From Desulfatibacillaceae bacterium (GTDB lineage: Bacteria > Desulfobacterota > Desulfobacteria > Desulfobacterales > Desulfatibacillaceae), in assembly GCA_030018745.1 (NCBI GenBank), contig JASEHB010000014.1, positions 1 through 13,944 on the forward strand: a stretch of 13,944 nucleotides of DNA, read 5' to 3'. The notes beneath the pieces were generated by a model. The model did no database searches. It had not been told where the DNA came from and worked only from the letters and a program-made list of their open reading frames with translations. Position numbers and translations under genes: made by a program. Positions 7,001-13,944 of this stretch are shown here, in pieces; positions within the stretch are counted from its first letter, which is position 1; each line of letters opens with the position of its first letter.

Positions 7001-8173
7001 GCAGCCAGCACCGTTAAAAAGGGAAAGCAGACCTTTATTCCCAAAGACACCAAAATCAGCCCTGAAATGCTTGGGGATATGCCCCTTGCGCTTCTGGAAG
7101 GCCTTGTGCTCAAGGATGCCAAGCAGTCCGAAAAGGTTCAGGAGACCCTTGAGAAATACAGGGAGCAGAAGGAGCTTGTTCGTCTGGCCTTTGATGAGCA
7201 GGTGGCCCGCTACCAGAAGGGCGATGATCTGGCCCCTGGCGTAATAAAAATGGTCAAGGTTTATGTGGCCATGAAGCGCCGCCTTTCCGTGGGCGACAAA
7301 ATGGCTGGCCGCCACGGCAACAAGGGCGTTGTTTCATGCATCCTGCCCATTGAGGATATGCCCTATTTTGAAGACGGCACTCCGGTTGACATGGTGTTGA
7401 ACCCATTGGGCGTGCCTTCCCGCATGAATGTGGGCCAGATTCTGGAAATCCATCTTGGCCGGGCTGCCCGCAGCCTGGGAATGCAGATAGAAGCCCTTCT
7501 GGTTGAGCAGAAGGAGCAGGCCCTTAAAGAAAAAATGGGCCAGATTTTCCCCGGCCAGGCATCCTCCATCAAGAAGATGGACAAGGAGCAGATTGTCAAA
7601 TTTGCCGGGCAGTACAAAAACGGCGTCCACATGGCCACGCCGGTTTTTGATGGAGCCAAGGAAGATGAAATAAAGGACCTGCTCGAAAATGCCGGAGTCT
7701 GGACAACAGGCCAGGCCATGCTTCGGGACGGGCGCACGGGCGAGGCCTTTGCAGGCCCCATTACCGTTGGCACCATGTACATGCTAAAGCTCCACCACCT
7801 TGTGGACGACAAAATTCATGCCCGCTCCATAGGCCCCTATTCACTTGTCACCCAGCAGCCCCTTGGCGGCAAGGCCCAGTTCGGCGGCCAGCGTTTAGGT
7901 GAAATGGAAGTCTGGGCAATGGAAGCCTATGGCGCGGCTTATGCGCTTCAGGAGTTTTTGACGGTCAAGAGCGATGACATGGTGGGCCGGACCCGGATGT
8001 ATGAAAAAATTGTGAAGGGGCAAAACGATCTGGAGCCTGGAATGCCTGAATCCTTCAATGTTCTTGTGAAGGAGCTTCAGAGTCTGGGTCTGGAAATGTC
8101 TCTGCTGGAAAATCTGGACCCGCCCAAGGCCATAGAGGCCCCGGCGGAAGAGGAAGCCAAGCCGGTCGTATGA
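4034..8173 (+). CDS. rpoB: DNA-directed RNA polymerase subunit beta
   Basis: A 1379-residue beta subunit, slightly longer than the 1342 of E. coli. With beta' it forms the polymerase active-site cleft. I chose ATG 4034 (MSDTPLNNRR) because GGGAG lies at 4024-4028; the in-frame ATG at 4007 would add nine residues without a good ribosome binding site. The rifampicin pocket (about 513-538) contains SQLSQFMDQTNPLSE; Asp523, His533 and Ser538 match E. coli Asp516, His526 and Ser531, so no common resistance change is seen. Glu819-Asp820 and Lys1089/Lys1097 (GDKMAGRHGNKG) match catalytic-region residues. Regions equivalent to lineage inserts SI1 (about 230-345) and SI2 (about 945-1060) are present. 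Confidence 0.98.
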   Translation: MSDTPLNNRRIRKNFGKLDKILEIPNLIEMQRISYDRFLQRDIPPEKRENIGLQAVFKSVLPIRDFSGTASLEFVSYRFGEVKHSVDDCIHRGTTHEVPMRITVRLVVFDVDKEAGTQSIRDIKEQEIYFGTIPLMTERGTFIINGTERVVVSQLHRSSGVFFDHDKGRSHASGKIIYTARIIPVRGSWIDMEVDPKDILYVRIDRRRKFPATLLFKAFGYTTEDLLNYFYRTEKIVLGKKAAWKVFDPETFKGQRASYNIKDPASGEVIVKKGRLFSAKAIRQMKGLIEKVSIADEDMIGNVLSHPVLNPKTGEVLLPPNYELGEEDLEAIRDAGVKEIEILAAGGDARGDSIRKTLVLDKVETREEALVEIYRRLRPSNPSTVDVAQDFLDQLFFKPSHYDLSAVGRLKLNFRLNLDTDVSITTLRREDILLTAKTLVDLKDTQGQVDDIDHLGNRRVRAVGELLENQYRIGLVRMERAIKERMSLQEIDALMPNDLINPKPVSAVVKEFFGTSQLSQFMDQTNPLSEVTHKRRLSALGPGGLTRERAGFEVRDVHPSHYGRICPIETPEGPNIGLIVSLSTYARVNAYGFIETPYRVVKDSVATKEVRYLSALEEKKFPIAQANAPLDENGRFVNALVSARVEGEFMMVRAEDIALMDISPDQLVSVSSSMIPFLENDDANRALMGSNMQRQAVPLLSTEAPLIGTGLEGVVAKDSGVTVVSRRAGKVVDVDASRIVIHHDDEEGPLDKHVTIHNLSKFTRSNQNTCFNHRPIVKLGDRVEAGQIIADGPATENGELALGRNVTVAFMPWGGYNFEDSILVSERLVRDGVFTSVHIEEFEVLSRDTKLGKEEITRDIPNVGDEALKNLDDSGIVRLGAEVAPGDILVGKITPKGETQLSPEEKLLRAIFGEKAGDVKDTSLRVPPGVEGVVVDAKVFARRGVEKDDRTKLIEDEEISALSKDRDDELRIIDQAARKMVARMLNGQVAASTVKKGKQTFIPKDTKISPEMLGDMPLALLEGLVLKDAKQSEKVQETLEKYREQKELVRLAFDEQVARYQKGDDLAPGVIKMVKVYVAMKRRLSVGDKMAGRHGNKGVVSCILPIEDMPYFEDGTPVDMVLNPLGVPSRMNVGQILEIHLGRAARSLGMQIEALLVEQKEQALKEKMGQIFPGQASSIKKMDKEQIVKFAGQYKNGVHMATPVFDGAKEDEIKDLLENAGVWTTGQAMLRDGRTGEAFAGPITVGTMYMLKLHHLVDDKIHARSIGPYSLVTQQPLGGKAQFGGQRLGEMEVWAMEAYGAAYALQEFLTVKSDDMVGRTRMYEKIVKGQNDLEPGMPESFNVLVKELQSLGLEMSLLENLDPPKAIEAPAEEEAKPVV

Positions 8174-8220
8174 TTTTGCCCGGCTGCAAAAGCACAGCAA
8201 GCGGTAAAGAAGCATTAATA

Positions 8221-8292
8221 AGCAGCCTGTTGGAAAATATTTTGGGATCTTGCTGCCAATAGCCCGGCAAATTCCCAAACAGACAGGCTGTT
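8221..8292 (+). other. Multi-tier hairpin in the rpoB-rpoC spacer
   Basis: The 193-base gap between rpoB and rpoC holds nested inverted repeats. CAGCCTGT (8223-8230) pairs with ACAGGCTG (8283-8290), TTTGGGA (8241-8247) with TCCCAAA (8273-8279), and TTGC (8250-8253) with GCAA (8267-8270), giving one long interrupted stem. Two smaller stems follow: CCAAAC/GTTTGG at 8309-8323, and GCGC-CAAAA-GCGC at 8341-8353, which ends at the rpoC ribosome binding site. No gene or clear promoter is seen in this gap. The structure could be an RNA processing or stability element, or control access to the rpoC start; this is inference. Confidence 0.45.
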
Positions 8293-8366
8293 AAATATAA
8301 GGCATCATCCAAACAGAGTTTGGAGACTGTGACTCAAGTCGCGCCAAAAGCGCAAAGGAGTTTGCC

Positions 8367-12844
<4,478 letters not shown>

Positions 12845-12848
<4 letters not shown>

Positions 12849-12873
12849 CAAGTGCAGATTTAACGGCTAAATA
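12845..12873 (+). promoter_or_regulatory. Candidate sigma-70 promoter for rpsL-rpsG-tuf, overlapping the rpoC stop
   Basis: A perfect -35 hexamer TTGACA (12845-12850) overlaps the rpoC TGA stop (12846-12848). After exactly 17 bases comes TAAATA (12868-12873), a moderate -10 match that keeps the key T and A at its first two positions. Transcription would begin around 12880, giving a leader of about 87 bases before rpsL that contains the 12888-12923 hairpin. This would let the str genes be expressed apart from rpoBC. Evidence is sequence match only. Confidence 0.45.
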
Positions 12874-12887
12874 AAGCTTTTTTTAAG

Positions 12888-12923
12888 GAAAGCCCCGCAT
12901 CGAGCTTTTAAGACGGGGCTTTC
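12888..12923 (+). terminator. GC-rich hairpin after rpoC (terminator or rpsL leader attenuator)
   Basis: GAAAGCCCCG (12888-12897) pairs perfectly over 10 bp with CGGGGCTTTC (12914-12923), with a 16-base loop. A T7 run lies just before the stem (12878-12884), and the sequence after it, GTTTGGTTTGTG, is T-rich but interrupted. It may therefore terminate rpoBC transcripts only partly. Because it lies downstream of the candidate promoter at 12845-12873, it would also be in the leader of a transcript started there, so it could equally be an attenuator or binding site in the str leader. Confidence 0.5.
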
Positions 12924-12966
12924 GTTTGGTTTGTGTATCAGGAAAAAGGACAAGGGAAACAAGGCA

Positions 12967-13338
12967 ATGCCGACGATCAACCAATTGGTCAACAAGGGCC
13001 GGGAGCGGATGCAGAAAAAGACCAACACTCCGGCTCTAAAACGCTCGCCCCAAAAACGGGGCGTTTGCACGCGCGTCTACACCACCACGCCCAAGAAGCC
13101 CAACTCGGCCTTGCGCAAGGTGGCCCGCGTGCGCCTGACAACAGGCGTGGAAGTCACCGCCTATATTCCGGGTGAAGGCCACAACCTGCAGGAGCACTCG
13201 GTTGTTCTGGTGCGCGGCGGCCGCGTGAAGGACCTTCCCGGTGTGCGCTATCATATTGTGCGCGGCAAGCTCGACTCCATCGGAGTTAACAACCGCCGTC
13301 AGGGACGCTCCCTTTACGGAACCAAGAAACCCAAGTAG
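12967..13338 (+). CDS. rpsL: 30S ribosomal protein S12
   Basis: A 123-residue protein of normal length. S12 lies at the decoding centre and helps control accuracy. The family core is intact: SPQKRGVCTRVYTTTPKKPN (27-46), SALRKVARVRLTTG and GEGHNLQEHSVVLVRGGRVK. Lys43 and Lys88, the usual sites of streptomycin-resistance changes, are both lysine, so no such change is present. Asp89, the methylthiolation site used by RimO where that enzyme exists, is also present. ATG 12967 (MPTINQLVNK) is the family start; an in-frame TTG at 12931 would add 12 unrelated residues. The ribosome binding site is probably AAGGGA at 12952-12957. rpsG follows after 21 bases. Confidence 0.98.
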   Translation: MPTINQLVNKGRERMQKKTNTPALKRSPQKRGVCTRVYTTTPKKPNSALRKVARVRLTTGVEVTAYIPGEGHNLQEHSVVLVRGGRVKDLPGVRYHIVRGKLDSIGVNNRRQGRSLYGTKKPK

Positions 13339-13359
13339 CCGCAAGGCCGGAGAAGCATC

Positions 13360-13830
13360 ATGCCAAGAAGACGCGAAGTTCCGGTGCGGGATATATTGCC
13401 GGACTCAAGATATAACAGCAAGCTGGTGGCCAGGTTTGTCAATGTGGTCATGCACGATGGCAAAAAGAGCATTGCAGAGGGAATGCTTTACGAGGCGTTT
13501 GACCTTATAGAAAAACGCACCAAGGAAGCCCCCCTGGAAGTCTTTGAAAAGGCCATCAGCAATGTAAAGCCAATGATAGAGGTCAAGAGTCGGCGCGTTG
13601 GCGGCTCCACCTACCAGGTACCCACGGAGATTCGCAACACCCGGCGGCTGGCCCTGGCAATGAGGTGGATAATCAGCTTTGCACGCAAGCGCCCTGACAA
13701 GACAATGGGAGCGCGGCTTGCCGGTGAGATCATGGACGCTGCTGGCAACAGGGGCGCCTCTGTAAAGAAAAAGGAAGACACGCACCGTATGGCCGAGGCA
13801 AACAAGGCATTCGCCCATTATAGATTTTAA
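13360..13830 (+). CDS. rpsG: 30S ribosomal protein S7
   Basis: A 156-residue protein, the standard length. S7 is a primary 16S rRNA-binding protein that starts assembly of the 30S head, and in E. coli it represses the str operon. It opens MPRRREVPVRDILPDSRYNS and contains VNVVMHDGKKS, IEVKSRRVGGSTYQVP and RWIISFARKRP, all typical. ATG 13360 has GGAG at 13349-13352, seven bases upstream. It is 21 bases after rpsL. In the classic str operon the next gene would be fusA, but here the next start, after 65 bases, is tuf. The rpsL-rpsG gap is too short to hold an obvious S7 regulatory structure like that of E. coli. Confidence 0.97.
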   Translation: MPRRREVPVRDILPDSRYNSKLVARFVNVVMHDGKKSIAEGMLYEAFDLIEKRTKEAPLEVFEKAISNVKPMIEVKSRRVGGSTYQVPTEIRNTRRLALAMRWIISFARKRPDKTMGARLAGEIMDAAGNRGASVKKKEDTHRMAEANKAFAHYRF

Positions 13831-13840
13831 TCGGATTATT

Positions 13841-13874
13841 CCGGGCCTGGGACAAAAAGAGCGTTGCAGGCCGG
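13841..13874 (+). other. Hairpin in the rpsG-tuf gap
   Basis: CCGGGCCTG (13841-13849) can pair with CAGGCCGG (13867-13874) over eight base pairs with one bulged G, leaving a 17-base loop. It occupies most of the 65-base gap that takes the place of fusA. There is no T tract after it. It might be an mRNA processing or stability structure that raises tuf expression relative to the ribosomal protein genes, but this is a guess from position. Confidence 0.3.
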
Positions 13875-13895
13875 CTTCATTCGGGAGACAAGGAC

Positions 13896-13944
13896 ATGGC
13901 CAAGCAGAAGTTTGAGCGGAAGAAGCCCCATGTTAATGTGGGGA
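13896..13944 (+). CDS. tuf: Elongation factor Tu, 5' end only (partial, second copy)
   Basis: The first 16 codons, MAKQKFERKKPHVNVG, match the N-terminus of EF-Tu, in which this motif leads into the G1 loop (TIGHIDHGKT), beyond the window edge. EF-G, the usual gene here, begins quite differently (a variable start leading into RNIGI.AHIDAGKT), so this is tuf, not fusA. GGGAG at 13883-13887 lies eight bases before ATG 13896. The gene continues past the window. Together with the tuf end at 1-56 it shows that the genome has two tuf copies in the same orientation, about 13.8 kb apart, unless the contig is circular over this region, which is implausible. Confidence 0.92.
   Translation, partial: MAKQKFERKKPHVNVG

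Noticed and set aside
12931..12966. An upstream TTG start for rpsL
   Set aside because: S12 begins at MPTINQLV (ATG 12967); the extension runs into the terminator-like region.
13896..13944. The last gene as fusA, expected from str operon order
   Set aside because: The N-terminus MAKQKFERKKPHVNVG is that of EF-Tu, not EF-G.

Overview
The window is a bacterial housekeeping locus with every gene on the + strand: the end of one elongation factor Tu gene, the secE-nusG-L11-L1-L10-L7/L12-rpoB-rpoC block, the start of the str operon (rpsL, rpsG), and the start of a second tuf gene. The order tuf, rpmG, tRNA-Trp, secE, and RNA polymerase subunits carrying the large lineage insertions known from Proteobacteria, suggest a sulfate-reducer-like deltaproteobacterium (Desulfobacterota, perhaps Desulfobacterales). 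That placement comes from gene order and recalled protein character, not from a search.

Layout. 1-337: tuf 3' end, rpmG (L33) and tRNA-Trp(CCA). 426-1431: secE and nusG. 1492-3883: the four large-subunit proteins L11, L1, L10 and L7/L12, with an L10-type autoregulatory leader before rplJ. 3884-4033: a long near-perfect hairpin, probably an RNA processing site. 4034-12848: rpoB and rpoC, separated by an unusually long structured spacer of 193 bases. 12849-12966: a promoter-like element overlapping the rpoC stop codon and a GC-rich hairpin. 12967-13830: rpsL and rpsG. 13896-13944: 5' end of the second tuf. No intergenic stretch exceeds 300 bases. I see no mobile element, CRISPR array or convincing minus-strand gene.

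Together the genes supply RNA polymerase core subunits, a transcription elongation factor, ribosome stalk and decoding-site proteins, EF-Tu, and a subunit of the protein-export channel, the usual growth-rate-regulated transcription/translation cluster.

The main discovery candidate lies inside rpoC. The beta' subunit carries an in-frame insertion of about 100 residues (576-675) that reads as a complete parvulin-type (PpiC/rotamase) peptidyl-prolyl isomerase domain with both conserved histidines. It sits in the pore domain, about 28 residues before the region forming ppGpp site 1 and upstream of the secondary-channel rim helices. Second-rank observations are the absence of fusA between rpsG and tuf, the bracketing of the whole cluster by two direct tuf copies, and several structured leaders and spacers.
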